NCBI GenBank assembly: GCA_900314855.1
Contig: OMWZ01000010.1
Coordinates: forward strand, 1-64,000
Source: an uncultured Selenomonadales bacterium
Lineage (GTDB): Bacteria > Bacillota > Negativicutes > Acidaminococcales > Acidaminococcaceae
DNA length: 64,000 bases
Direction: 5' to 3'
Shown here: positions 35,096 through 43,937 of the stretch, piece after piece
Layout of the letters: each line of letters opens with the position of its first letter
Position numbering within the stretch: the stretch's first letter is position 1
Program-made: the position numbers and the translations under genes
The notes under the pieces: model-generated
What the model saw: only the letters and a program-made list of their open reading frames with translations
What the model was told of the DNA's origin: nothing
Databases searched by the model: none

Positions 35096-35857
35096 ATGGA
35101 TTCCCTGACATCGTATCTCATTGTCGTTCCCCTGCTCTTTCTCGCCGGATTTGTGGACTCCATCGCCGGAGGGGGCGGCCTCATTTCCCTGCCGGCCTAT
35201 TTCCTGGCCGGGCTGCCGCCGCACCTGGCCCTGGGCACCAATAAATTCAGCTCGACCTGCGGCACGACCATCTCCACGGTCCGTTTCGCCCTGAACGGCT
35301 TCATTCGGCCCCGCCTGGCCCTGATCTGCGTTGCCGGCGCCATCCTCGGGTCCAGCATCGGGTCCCGCCTGGCCCTGCTCGTGGCGGAAGGGGTCATCGC
35401 CAAGCTGATGCTGGTCATCCTGCCCGTCGTTGCGTTTTATGTCCTACGCAACAAAAAACTGACCCAGAAACCGGGGGACACAGAACCCGAACCGGACCAC
35501 ACCGTCCCCTGGAAGTGCGCCGTCACGAGCCTCCTCATCGGGGCATACGACGGCTTTTACGGCCCCGGCACAGGGACCTTTCTGCTCCTGATCCTGACCG
35601 GCTGGTGCAAGCTTGGTCTCCGCACGGCGGCCGGCCTGACAAAGGCATCCAACCTGTCGTCCAACATAGCCGCCCTGGCGACCTTCCTGCTCACGGGCAA
35701 TGTCTACTTCCCGCTCGCCCTGGCAGGAGCCGCGGCGAACATCTGCGGCAACTACGTCGGCTCGGGGATGGTCCTGAAGGACGCCGGCCGTGTTGTCAAA
35801 CCTATCATCATCCTGGTCCTAGTCCTGCTCTTCGCCAAGATTTTGTGGCAGGGCTGA
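35096..35857 (+). CDS. TSUP/TauE-SafE-family anion exporter
   Basis: A 253-residue membrane protein with about eight segments in two DUF81-like halves. The opening FVDSIAGGGGLISLPAYFLAG and the second-half YDGFYGPGTGTF are the family's conserved repeats. Members move sulfite, sulfoacetate or other organosulfur anions; the substrate here is unknown. I chose ATG 35096, nine bases after AAAGGAT; the frame is open 10 codons further upstream. Followed by a 64-residue membrane protein in the same unit. Confidence 0.88.
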   Translation: MDSLTSYLIVVPLLFLAGFVDSIAGGGGLISLPAYFLAGLPPHLALGTNKFSSTCGTTISTVRFALNGFIRPRLALICVAGAILGSSIGSRLALLVAEGVIAKLMLVILPVVAFYVLRNKKLTQKPGDTEPEPDHTVPWKCAVTSLLIGAYDGFYGPGTGTFLLLILTGWCKLGLRTAAGLTKASNLSSNIAALATFLLTGNVYFPLALAGAAANICGNYVGSGMVLKDAGRVVKPIIILVLVLLFAKILWQG

Positions 35858-35875
35858 CAGAAAAGAGGTATCTCC

Positions 35876-36070
35876 ATGAAGAAACGCAAACCCGCAGCCA
35901 CGAAGGACGAAAAACGCAAGCAGCTGCTGGAGAAGCCATCCCGTCAGGAAATCACGGGAAGCCCGGCCAAGAAAGCCGCCTTTCTCGCGCTCTACCTGAT
36001 CGTCCTGGCCGGCGCCCTCTTCCTGCTTTGGAAGGGAGGCATCGCCCTCGTCGACGCCCTGCTGAAATGA
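35876..36070 (+). CDS. Small single-span membrane protein, 64 residues
   Basis: Strongly basic first half (many Lys) and one membrane segment (about 33-54, AFLALYLIVLAGALFLLWKG). AGAGGT lies upstream of the ATG and the gene follows the TSUP exporter by 18 bases, so it is probably expressed. No family recognised. The basic half should stay in the cytoplasm. It may be an accessory of the exporter or an unrelated small protein. Confidence 0.65.
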   Translation: MKKRKPAATKDEKRKQLLEKPSRQEITGSPAKKAAFLALYLIVLAGALFLLWKGGIALVDALLK

Positions 36071-36116
36071 CGCGCCGCTGAAACAACACGACGGCCTCCC
36101 CGGCAGGGGAAACAGA

Positions 36117-36158
36117 AAACGCCGCAAACGGAATTTTCCGTCTGCGGCGTTATTTTTT
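36117..36158. terminator. Terminator after the TSUP unit and tRNA gene
   Basis: AACGCCGCA, ACGG, a six-base loop, CCGT and TGCGGCGTT form a long stem followed by ATTTTTT on the plus strand; the minus-strand side (GTTTTCTGTTT) is also T-rich, so it may serve both directions. Confidence 0.88.
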
Positions 36159-36161
36159 AGT

Positions 36162-36238
36162 TGGCGACCCCGGCGCGATTCGAACGCGCGACCTTTCGCT
36201 TAGGAGGCGAACGCACTATCCATCTGTGCAACGGGGCC
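36162..36238 (-). tRNA. tRNA-Arg (anticodon CCU)
   Basis: On the minus strand a complete cloverleaf of 77 bases: acceptor GGCCCCG with CGGGGTC, an anticodon stem TTCGC/GCGAA around CTCCTAA (anticodon CCT), a T stem GCGCG/CGCGC around TTCGAAT, discriminator G and an encoded CCA. It reads AGG codons. Confidence 0.97.
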
Positions 36239-36249
36239 ACGACGGTAGT

Positions 36250-36279
36250 ATTATACCACAAAGATAGGGACCCTGTCGA
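36250..36279 (-). promoter_or_regulatory. Promoter of tRNA-Arg
   Basis: On the minus strand -35 TCGACA (36274-36279) and consensus -10 TATAAT (36250-36255) with an 18-bp spacer and an extended -10 TGG. The predicted start is only about five bases before the mature tRNA. Confidence 0.7.
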
Positions 36280-36294
36280 AAAAATCCGATCCTG

Positions 36295-37659
36295 TCATTC
36301 CCGGCCGGTCTTTTCCCATTGCCACGGTTCGCGGCGGATCAGGCCATCGGCGTAGGGCACGAAGATGGACACGAAGCCGAAGAGAGCCAGCAGGAAGCAG
36401 TACCACATGTGGGGCACGATATCGAGGGTATTGAGGACGACGCCGTTGGCCGTAGCCAGGGCCGCCGCCGTCAGGAGCTGCGCCCCGTAGGGAATGATGC
36501 CCTGGAAGACGCAGGAGAAAATATCCAGCAGGGACGCCGTACGGCGCGGGTCGACGCGGTATTGCACGCTGATTTTATGGGCCACATCCCCCACGACGAT
36601 GATGGCCACCGTATTATTGGCCGTCGCGCAATCGATGAGGGAAACCAGGGCGGCAATGCTGACCTGAGCGCTGCGGCGGCCGGAAATCATGGCCTGCAGT
36701 TTCCAAATGAGCCAGCGGATTCCACCGTAGTGACTGATAAGGGCGGAAATACCGCCGCAGAACAAGGCCAGAAAAAAAGCTTCGTTCATACTGTTGAATC
36801 CCTTCCAGATTTCCTGGGCGAACGCGATGACCGTCAAGTCGCCGCTCGACAGGCCGATAATCCCTGATAAAAAGATGCCCAGGGTGAGGACCAGGAAAAC
36901 GTTGAGGCCCACCAGGGCCAGGAAGAGGACCGTCAGGTACGGCAGGACTTTAATGACGTTGTACTCGCCGGCGACGGCTGTCACGTTGACACTGCTCGCG
37001 CCGAGGAAGAAGAAAATAACGACGGTCAGGAGGGCTGCCGGGATGGCAATGAGAAAATTCACTTTGAATTTGTCCCGCAGTCCGCAGCCCTGGGTCCGCG
37101 TCGCCGCGATGGTCGTGTCGGAAATCATGGACAGGTTATCGCCGAACATGGCGCCGGACACGCAGGCCGCGACAAGCAGGGCGCCAGGAATGCCGCTCTT
37201 GGCGGAAATGCCCGCCGCGATGGGAACGATGGCCGCCACAGTTCCCACGGAGGTCCCCGTCGCCGTCCCCATAAAAGCCGAAATCAGGAAGATGCCGGCG
37301 GTCAGATACTCCGGGGAAATGAGGCTGATCCCCAGATTGACCGTGGCGTCGCGGCCGCCCATGGCCGACGTGACGGCGGAAAAGGCCCCGGCCATGATAT
37401 AAATCATGAGCATGGTCATGACATTTTCATTGGCGGCGCCGCGCGTAAAGATGCGGAACTTTTTCCGGATGGTTTCCCGTCCCATGCAGAAAGCCGACAA
37501 GACGGCCAGGAACATAGCCGTCACGGACGGGAACTGGTAAAAGGCCATCTTGACGCCCTGCATTTGAAAATAAATGCCCGCGCCCAGATAGATCACAATG
37601 AAGAGAACGAAAGGCAGCAGCGCCAGGGCTGTCCCTTTTTTCGCACGTTCGGAATTCAT
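36295..37659 (-). CDS. nhaC: NhaC-family Na+/H+ antiporter
   Basis: Exchanges cytoplasmic sodium for protons. The 454-residue protein has about 12 membrane segments and the NhaC-type motifs: GTATGTSVGTVAAIVPIA, SGAMFGDNLSMISDTTIAA (the conserved Asp-containing stretch) and the late IDCATANNTVAI. Complete length. I chose ATG 37659, six bases after GGGGAGG; a GTG two codons earlier is possible. Its own promoter lies at 37712-37740. Organisms with sodium-pumping decarboxylases often carry several such antiporters; the end of another lies at the right edge. Confidence 0.9.
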   Translation of the reverse strand: MNSERAKKGTALALLPFVLFIVIYLGAGIYFQMQGVKMAFYQFPSVTAMFLAVLSAFCMGRETIRKKFRIFTRGAANENVMTMLMIYIMAGAFSAVTSAMGGRDATVNLGISLISPEYLTAGIFLISAFMGTATGTSVGTVAAIVPIAAGISAKSGIPGALLVAACVSGAMFGDNLSMISDTTIAATRTQGCGLRDKFKVNFLIAIPAALLTVVIFFFLGASSVNVTAVAGEYNVIKVLPYLTVLFLALVGLNVFLVLTLGIFLSGIIGLSSGDLTVIAFAQEIWKGFNSMNEAFFLALFCGGISALISHYGGIRWLIWKLQAMISGRRSAQVSIAALVSLIDCATANNTVAIIVVGDVAHKISVQYRVDPRRTASLLDIFSCVFQGIIPYGAQLLTAAALATANGVVLNTLDIVPHMWYCFLLALFGFVSIFVPYADGLIRREPWQWEKTGRE

Positions 37660-37711
37660 AGGCACCCTCCCCTACGGATGTATTGGCCCCGATGAGGCAC
37701 ATCATGGTTCC

Positions 37712-37740
37712 ATTATAGCAGAAGTATCTTCCCTGTGCCA
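37712..37740 (-). promoter_or_regulatory. Promoter of nhaC
   Basis: On the minus strand -35 TGGCAC (37735-37740) and consensus -10 TATAAT (37712-37717) with 17-bp spacer and an extended -10 TGC. Confidence 0.65.
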
Positions 37741-37798
37741 CTGCCACGGGGGACGGGACCGCAAAAATCGGGCGGCCTGCCCCCCCCAGCCGCAGGCA

Positions 37799-37834
37799 TG
37801 AAAAAACGGAAGCACGGAGGCTCCCGTTTTTGCG
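37799..37834. terminator. Terminator after the 106-residue gene
   Basis: AAAACGG and CCGTTTT arms around a partly paired GC-rich inner region, with six A on the left (T run on the minus strand) and five T on the right. Confidence 0.65.
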
Positions 37835-37902
37835 GTTCTTTTTGGATATTTTGTGCCGCACCGGAACGGCACCGCGTCCTCCCACAGAGGGGATACGGGG
37901 AT

Positions 37903-38223
37903 TTACAGCCCTTCCTGACAGGTTTCCGCCAGGCCGGGCGGCATGCTCCATTCGACACGGACGTCCGTCGCCACCCACAGGCGGGTCAGGCACTGCTGGA
38001 ACGACTCCAGGCTTTCCAGCGGGCGCAGGGTGACCTCCCGGAAATCACGGATCGTCTCCCCGCACGCCACGGCGAAGGTATGTTCCTGTGCCAGAAAGCG
38101 TTCCACGGCGGCTTTCGCCGCGTCGGCGCCATGCAGCGTCACCGTCGCCGTTTTCGTCTCCGGGTCGTACTCGATATATCCATAATGCGCGTGAAAATTA
38201 ATGGTCACGGCGTATTTGCTCAT
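37903..38223 (-). CDS. Protein of unknown function, 106 residues
   Basis: No family recognised. A small soluble protein that begins with a beta-rich stretch (YAVTINFHAHYGYIEYDPET) and ends acidic; two Cys (positions about 54 and 78) plus one near the C-terminus. GGAGGGCAAG precedes the ATG and there is a near-consensus promoter and a terminator, so the gene is real and transcribed by itself. It follows ppk1 but has its own promoter. Confidence 0.75.
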   Translation of the reverse strand: MSKYAVTINFHAHYGYIEYDPETKTATVTLHGADAAKAAVERFLAQEHTFAVACGETIRDFREVTLRPLESLESFQQCLTRLWVATDVRVEWSMPPGLAETCQEGL

Positions 38224-38251
38224 AGTCTTGCCCTCCTCAAAATTCTAACAT

Positions 38252-38280
38252 ATTATAGCAGGATTTGGGCAATTTCTCAA
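38252..38280 (-). promoter_or_regulatory. Promoter of the 106-residue gene
   Basis: On the minus strand -35 TTGAGA (38275-38280) and consensus -10 TATAAT (38252-38257), 17-bp spacer, extended -10 TGC. Confidence 0.8.
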
Positions 38281-38299
38281 CCGTCCATTTGGGTCCTGG

Positions 38300-40432
38300 T
38301 CATTTTTTCAGCTGCACGCCCTTCTCCAGCCGGTTTTCTTCCCGCTGGCGACGGCTGTATTCCATGGCGGCAATCTGGGCCTGCTCATACAATTCCCCCT
38401 GGGCGCTGAGGACCTTGCCGCGCCCCGCCGTGGAACGGCGGTAATTTCCGTTGGACTGCATAATGTGGCTGCCCGCGTTATCCTCCAAATACATCTGCAG
38501 AATCTCTTTGACCCGCCGGATATGCTCTTCCGTCTCAATGGGGAAGAACAGTTCCACCCGGTCGTTCAGGTTGCGGGGCATCCAGTCGGCGCTGCTCATG
38601 AAGACCTTCTCGTCCCCGCCGTTGCGGAACCAGAAGAGGCGGCTGTGTTCCAGCTGCCGCCCGACGATGCTGCGGACGGAAATATGCTCGCTGATTCCCT
38701 CCAGCCCCGGCCGCAAGGTACAGATGCCGCGGACGATGAGTTCAATCTGGACTCCCGCCATGGACGCTTCGTAAAGTTTCTGGATGACCGGCTTGTCCAG
38801 AAGGGAGTTCATCTTGGCCACGATGTGCCCTTCCCCGCCGCTCCGGGCAATCCGGATTTCGTTGTCCACGAGTTCGTAGATCTTTTCCCGCAGGCCCAGG
38901 GGCGCCATGGTAAGCTTGTTCCAGATTGGCGCCTGGGAATACCCGGACAGCAGGTTGAAGAAGGCCGACGCGTCCATGCCGAACTGGTCGTTTGCCGTCA
39001 GAAGGCCCATATCCGTATACAGTTTGGCCGTCGAGTCGTTATAGTTGCCCGTGCCCAGGTGGATATACCGCTTGATGCCGTCCGGTTCCTGCCGCACGAC
39101 GAGGATAATCTTGGCATGCGTCTTCAGGCCCACAAGGCCGTACAGGACATGGGCCCCGGCCTTTTCCAGGCGACGGGCCCAAAGGATATTGTTCTCCTCG
39201 TCAAACCGGGCCTTGAGTTCCACCAGGACCGTCACCTGCTTGCCATTTTCCGCGGCCCGGGCCAGGGCGGCCACGATGGGCGAATTGCCGCTCACGCGAT
39301 ACAAGGTCTGCTTGATGGCCAGCACGTGGGGATCGTCCGCCGCCTGCTGGACAAACTGGACCACGGGATCGAAACTTTCGTACGGATGGAACAGCAGCAC
39401 ATCCCGTTCGCGGATCCGTTCAAAAAGATGATCGTATTCAGGGAGCTCCTTCGGTTTCTGCGGCACGAAAGGCTCGTAGAGCCAGGGCCACATGCGGTCC
39501 AGGGCCGTGAATTTGAAGAAACACGTCGCGTCCAGGGGCCCATGGACCTCATAAACCTCTTCCTTCGTCAGGTCCAGGTTTTCCTCCAGGAAAGACATGA
39601 TAGTCTTGTTTTGTGTCCGGCCGATTTCCATCCGCCGGGCGGCGCCGCGTTTGCGCTGCCGCAGGGATTTTTCCACTTCGCGCAGCAAGTCTTCGATGTC
39701 GTCTTCCTCCACGTCCAGATCACTGTCGCGGGTGATCCGAAAGGGCACCACGTCGAGAATCCGGCAGCCCGCGAAGAGGCTATCGCAATGGGCCGTGATC
39801 AGGTCTTCCAGGTAGATGAAGGAACGTTTCTCTTCCGGCAGCACTTCCAGGAGGCGCGGCAGGACCGAAGGCACCTGGACGACGCTCATGCTCTCCTCCC
39901 CCTTGGCCGTCACGAGCTGCACGGCCAGATTCAGGGTCTTGTTGCCCAGGAAGGGAAACGGGCGCGAGGCATCGACCGCCATGGGAGTCAGGACGGGATA
40001 CACCACTTCCCGGTAGTAGTTTTCCAGCCATTCCCGGCCAGCGGCGGAGCAATCGCGACAGGCTTTGATTTCGGGCCCTCCGGCATCCTTCAATTCCCGC
40101 AGCAGATTCGCCAGCATACGCGACTGGAGCCGCATCATGTCGTGGGCCGCCCGGGAAATTTCCGTCAGCTGCTGCCGCACGGTCATGCCCGACGGATCGA
40201 GGCGCTGGACACCACTTTCCAACTGATCCCACAGACCGGCCACGCGGACCATGAAGAATTCATCCAGGTTCGACGCGGAAATCGCGACAAACTTGAGCCG
40301 CTCCAGAAGGGGGGTCGTCTTGACTTCCGCTTCCCGCAGGACGCGCAGGTTGAACTTCAGCCAGCTCAATTCGCGGTTGAAGAAATATTCCGGCCGGTTC
40401 AGGTCCGGCGCCAGGTTCTGTTTCTCGCTCAT
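38300..40432 (-). CDS. ppk1: Polyphosphate kinase 1
   Basis: Makes long-chain inorganic polyphosphate from ATP and can run in reverse. The 710 residues contain the four PPK1 domains: the N domain (FFNRELSWLKFNLRV), the head domain, and C1/C2 domains with the autophosphorylated His in GLKTHAKI and the phosphate-binding LYRVSGNSPIV and DEENNILWARRLEKAG. The C-terminal 25 residues are a Lys/Arg/Glu helix. GGGAG lies upstream and only three bases separate it from the Ppx/GppA-like gene, so the two are translationally close and cotranscribed. Confidence 0.97.
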   Translation of the reverse strand: MSEKQNLAPDLNRPEYFFNRELSWLKFNLRVLREAEVKTTPLLERLKFVAISASNLDEFFMVRVAGLWDQLESGVQRLDPSGMTVRQQLTEISRAAHDMMRLQSRMLANLLRELKDAGGPEIKACRDCSAAGREWLENYYREVVYPVLTPMAVDASRPFPFLGNKTLNLAVQLVTAKGEESMSVVQVPSVLPRLLEVLPEEKRSFIYLEDLITAHCDSLFAGCRILDVVPFRITRDSDLDVEEDDIEDLLREVEKSLRQRKRGAARRMEIGRTQNKTIMSFLEENLDLTKEEVYEVHGPLDATCFFKFTALDRMWPWLYEPFVPQKPKELPEYDHLFERIRERDVLLFHPYESFDPVVQFVQQAADDPHVLAIKQTLYRVSGNSPIVAALARAAENGKQVTVLVELKARFDEENNILWARRLEKAGAHVLYGLVGLKTHAKIILVVRQEPDGIKRYIHLGTGNYNDSTAKLYTDMGLLTANDQFGMDASAFFNLLSGYSQAPIWNKLTMAPLGLREKIYELVDNEIRIARSGGEGHIVAKMNSLLDKPVIQKLYEASMAGVQIELIVRGICTLRPGLEGISEHISVRSIVGRQLEHSRLFWFRNGGDEKVFMSSADWMPRNLNDRVELFFPIETEEHIRRVKEILQMYLEDNAGSHIMQSNGNYRRSTAGRGKVLSAQGELYEQAQIAAMEYSRRQREENRLEKGVQLKK

Positions 40433-40435
40433 CGT

Positions 40436-42001
40436 TTACCACTCCCGTTCCAACCGTACTTTGAAGCCGTAGACTTCTTCCATCATGGCCGCCTTGGACG
40501 CAAAGACCCACTCTTCCAGGTCCAGGTCCTCACGACTGGTCGCGGTCAGCACCAGCTCCCGGTTCTGGATCTGGACTTTCACTTTGCCGATTTTCTGGAG
40601 ATAACTGCGGTCCAGGGCATCCGCCAGGCGTACAATGGCCGACAGTTTTGCCACCAGGGGCATGGCGTCCGGAGCCGGTGGACGGACGGCCGGATTGCTG
40701 TCGAAATGGCTCTCCAGCACATTATGGGCATGATAATAGGAGGCCAGGGCAATGACTTCCTTGTCCGCTTCCGTAAAGCCGATCATATCCGTCCCCATGA
40801 TGAGCTGGTAACTGTACAGGGAATGACTCCGCATGGAAACATACTTGCCAATGTCGTGCAGGATACACGCCGCCCGCAGCAGCAGCCGGTGATGGGCGTC
40901 GAGGCCGTACAGGCGTCCGATTTTGTCGAAAATGGACAGGGAAATCTTTTCCACCTGCGTCACATGGCGCACATCGTAATTGTAATTTTCGCCGACATGG
41001 TGGACCAGGCTCATCAATTCCTCTTCCAGGTGGGCCGCGTACTCTTCCTCCTTTTGCTGCACGATGTAGCGGAGCCGCATGCCGTCAATAAACGTTTCAT
41101 TCGACACAATGATCTCCTGTGCCGTCGGCACCAGCAGCAGCAGCTGTTCGTAGAGAAGGACCATGGGAAGGACAATTTCCGCCTCCTCTTCCGTCACGTG
41201 GAAGAGCTGGATCATCTGGGGCAGGTTCAAGGTCCGGATTTCATCGAAAACGGCCATAAACTCCTGCCGCGTCAGATGGGTCAGCCCGCCCGGTCCGGCG
41301 GCAGGCCGAGCCAGGATTTTGAGCAGCAGCTCCGTCTCCGTGCCGGAAATGACCAGATAATGGACGCTGCGGCCCCGGAGCGCGGCCTTGACAGGACCTG
41401 TCGTGCTCGCCAGAAACTGCATGAGGGCCTTATTGAAATGCTGGCTGCTCCGCTGGTAGTAGTTGAAACTTTCCTTGATGCGGATAATCCCGATATGAAA
41501 ATTTTCCTGGAACGTGATCTTGTTTCCTTCGACCCCCGTAATTCCCAGTCCGCCGGAAGAAATATCGATGAACATAGTCCCTTCGTCCGTGGAAATATGC
41601 TGCTCCGACAAGGTATGGCGGATGGCGACGAACTTCGTGTAGATTTCCATGGGCATTTCCGTCACTTCGACCTGAAGGCCCGTCCGGAGTCGGATCTGGT
41701 CAAGGAGGAAAATCTGGTTCCGGGCCTCCCGGACAGCCGTTGTCGCCTGGGCACGGTACACTTCAACGCCATAGTCCTGCATCAACTCCCGGAATCCGTG
41801 CAGGACCTGGCAGATTTCCTCCACCATGGGAAAGGGAATGATCTTGTGGGCAAAGGATTCCTCACCCAGGCGGATGGGATAGTCGCATTGTTCGATGACT
41901 TTGATGCGCCGCAGGCTGCGGAATTCCACAATCTGCATGCGGATCATTTCGGAGCCCAGGTGGATAACGGCCAGGCTCGTATAGGTTTTACGTTTCGGCA
42001 T
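40436..42001 (-). CDS. Ppx/GppA-HD protein with degenerate phosphatase motifs
   Basis: A 521-residue protein with the Ppx/GppA ASKHA fold (about 1-310) and a C-terminal HD-type helical domain (ILHDIGKYVSMRSH at about 384-397, His-Asp present). The usual phosphate loop DIGSNSxRL is HLGSEMIRM here, DxGGGS(T)E is DISSGGLGI, and the GxEEA segment with the catalytic Glu is not recognisable. It may therefore not hydrolyse polyphosphate, or may act on another substrate or as a regulator or scaffold for Ppk1. Upstream GAGGTG; directly before ppk1. Confidence 0.8.
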   Translation of the reverse strand: MPKRKTYTSLAVIHLGSEMIRMQIVEFRSLRRIKVIEQCDYPIRLGEESFAHKIIPFPMVEEICQVLHGFRELMQDYGVEVYRAQATTAVREARNQIFLLDQIRLRTGLQVEVTEMPMEIYTKFVAIRHTLSEQHISTDEGTMFIDISSGGLGITGVEGNKITFQENFHIGIIRIKESFNYYQRSSQHFNKALMQFLASTTGPVKAALRGRSVHYLVISGTETELLLKILARPAAGPGGLTHLTRQEFMAVFDEIRTLNLPQMIQLFHVTEEEAEIVLPMVLLYEQLLLLVPTAQEIIVSNETFIDGMRLRYIVQQKEEEYAAHLEEELMSLVHHVGENYNYDVRHVTQVEKISLSIFDKIGRLYGLDAHHRLLLRAACILHDIGKYVSMRSHSLYSYQLIMGTDMIGFTEADKEVIALASYYHAHNVLESHFDSNPAVRPPAPDAMPLVAKLSAIVRLADALDRSYLQKIGKVKVQIQNRELVLTATSREDLDLEEWVFASKAAMMEEVYGFKVRLEREW

Positions 42002-42239
42002 ACAAACACCTCAGCAACAGAATGGCAAACTTCAAACTCCCTAACAGTATATAGTTCGACAAATTTCCTGGAAGTCCTTTTCCGCCGAAAGGCGTCGGAC
42101 ATCTACCATGATGATATACAAAATGGCATAAAATCGGCGTAAAATCCACCCCGGACTTCCGCAATTTGGTATATAATAGATTTGTAACGACCACGGAATC
42201 CGGGGCGCCCCGGCAGACAGTCGGGGCAAGGAGAGAAAA

Positions 42240-43760
42240 ATGCAGCGCATCGCCATTATCGATATCGGTTCCAACTCGGCGCGTCTAGTCATCAGCCAGA
42301 TCTACAGCAACGGCGCCTACAACATGGTGTTCAACCAGAAGGAGACCCTGCGTCTGTCCCAGCGGCTGACCAAAGACGGCCGCCTCGACGCGAAGGCCTT
42401 CGAGCTGACCCTGTCCACCATGCAGGCCTTTGCGTTCATGTGCCGGCAGAACAAGGCGGACAAGATCATCGCTGTCGCCACGGCCGCGATCCGCAATGCC
42501 TCCAACGGACAGGAACTGACAAAGCTCGTCGCGGAAAAAACGGGCATCAACCTGCACATTCTCCCTGGCACGGCGGAAGCCTTCCTGAGCTTTCTGGGGA
42601 CGGTGAACACGCTGAGCGTGAAAGACGGCATCCTCTTCGACCTGGGCGGCGGTTCGACGGAACTCGTCCTGTTCCGGGACCGGCAAATCGTCGAGTCCGT
42701 TTCCATTCCCATGGGAGCGGTCAATACGACGGCCATGTTCAACATTCGCGGCATCTTGTCGAACAGCGTCTTCAGCGACGTCAATTACCTGCTCGCCTCA
42801 AAAATCAGCAAATACGCCTGGCTCCAGGATACGAAGCTGCCCCTCATCGGCGTGGGCGGCACGGCCCGTACGGTAGCCCGCATCATCCAGAAGGAGCGTC
42901 ACTATCCGACCAGCAAAATCCATAACTACGCGGTCACGGCCCAGACCGTGCGCAACGTTTTCAAGCGTCTCCGGGCCATGGACCTGGACACCCGCAAAAA
43001 GGTCCCGGGCCTGTCATCGGAACGGGCAGACATCATCCTGGGCGGCATGAGCATCATAAACTATCTACTCGACGTGACAGGCAGCAAAAAAATCATCACG
43101 TCGGGCTGCGGCCTGCGCGAAGGCCTGTTCTACGACTACTATGCCAAGCAGCGTTTCCTCCCCCTCATTGCGGAGGATATCCTGGAGGCCAGCACCTGGA
43201 ACGTGCTGCACCTGTATTCCAACAATATCGAGCACTGCCGCCACGTGGCCAGCCTGGCCCTGACACTCTTTGACAGCTGGAGCAAACCGCTGGGCATCAA
43301 CCGGCGCTACCGCCGCCTGATGCGTGTCACGGCCCTCCTCCACGACATCGGCATTACCATCAACTACTACAGCCATGCCCGCCATTCGGCCTACATGATC
43401 CTCAACGCCAAACTTTTCGGCCTCACCCACACGGAACAGATGATGTGCGCCGTCGTGGCAGCCTGGCACAATGGACAGGCGAAAAACTATTTCCGCAATC
43501 ACAGTTTCCGCACCCTCCTGACCGACAGGGAGTGGGAAGAAGTCGGCAAGATGGCCGTCCTCCTGGGGTTAGCCGAATGCCTGGATTACACGGAAAGCAG
43601 CAAGATCACCGCCATCCGTCCCCGCATGGAGCAGGGCAAGGCCATCCTGGAGATCACCAAAGCCGACGGACCCGCGTTAATTGAACAACACCAGTTGAAC
43701 GAAAACAGGGCGTGGTTCCGGAAAACCTTTGGCAAAGACCTGGAAATCCAGGGCGTCTAA
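42240..43760 (+). CDS. ppx: Ppx/GppA exopolyphosphatase/pppGpp phosphohydrolase with HD domain
   Basis: Releases terminal phosphate from polyphosphate or from pppGpp. The 506-residue protein keeps the ASKHA motifs: IDIGSNSARLVISQI at 6-20 and LFDLGGGSTELVLF at about 131-144. In the usual GxEEA motif it reads PGTAEAF, so the first Glu is Ala while the second is kept. The HD domain has LLHDIGITINYYSHARH at about 364-380. GGAGAGAAAA precedes the ATG. Transcribed away from the paralogue and ppk1. Confidence 0.88.
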   Translation: MQRIAIIDIGSNSARLVISQIYSNGAYNMVFNQKETLRLSQRLTKDGRLDAKAFELTLSTMQAFAFMCRQNKADKIIAVATAAIRNASNGQELTKLVAEKTGINLHILPGTAEAFLSFLGTVNTLSVKDGILFDLGGGSTELVLFRDRQIVESVSIPMGAVNTTAMFNIRGILSNSVFSDVNYLLASKISKYAWLQDTKLPLIGVGGTARTVARIIQKERHYPTSKIHNYAVTAQTVRNVFKRLRAMDLDTRKKVPGLSSERADIILGGMSIINYLLDVTGSKKIITSGCGLREGLFYDYYAKQRFLPLIAEDILEASTWNVLHLYSNNIEHCRHVASLALTLFDSWSKPLGINRRYRRLMRVTALLHDIGITINYYSHARHSAYMILNAKLFGLTHTEQMMCAVVAAWHNGQAKNYFRNHSFRTLLTDREWEEVGKMAVLLGLAECLDYTESSKITAIRPRMEQGKAILEITKADGPALIEQHQLNENRAWFRKTFGKDLEIQGV

Positions 43761-43835
43761 GCCCACGCGGATGTCCCTCTCCCCAGGGAACAGGGCTTCC
43801 CGTCCCGACAACCCCACACCTGCCCCGTAAACATA

Positions 43836-43866
43836 CCGCCCCTGCCGGCGCTGCCGGCAGGGGCGG
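43836..43866. terminator. Hairpin after ppx
   Basis: CCGCCCCTGCCGG and its complement enclose a five-base loop. T runs on both sides are short (TT; TTTACGG), so termination is likely but unproven; it lies between convergent ppx and the DUF4127 gene. Confidence 0.55.
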
Positions 43867-43937
43867 TTCAGGTTCTGCTGCTGTGGCCCCCAGGCCACGC
43901 TGCGGCGGCCCTCCTGCCACCCCAGGCGGCAGCGCCT

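Noticed and set aside
38465-42142. A 1225-residue open frame on the plus strand
   Set aside because: It is antisense to ppk1 and the degenerate Ppx gene, has no recognisable domain, and results from the GC-rich codon pattern. The same holds for the 1040-residue frame at 13142-16264 and the 885-residue frame at 50010-52667.
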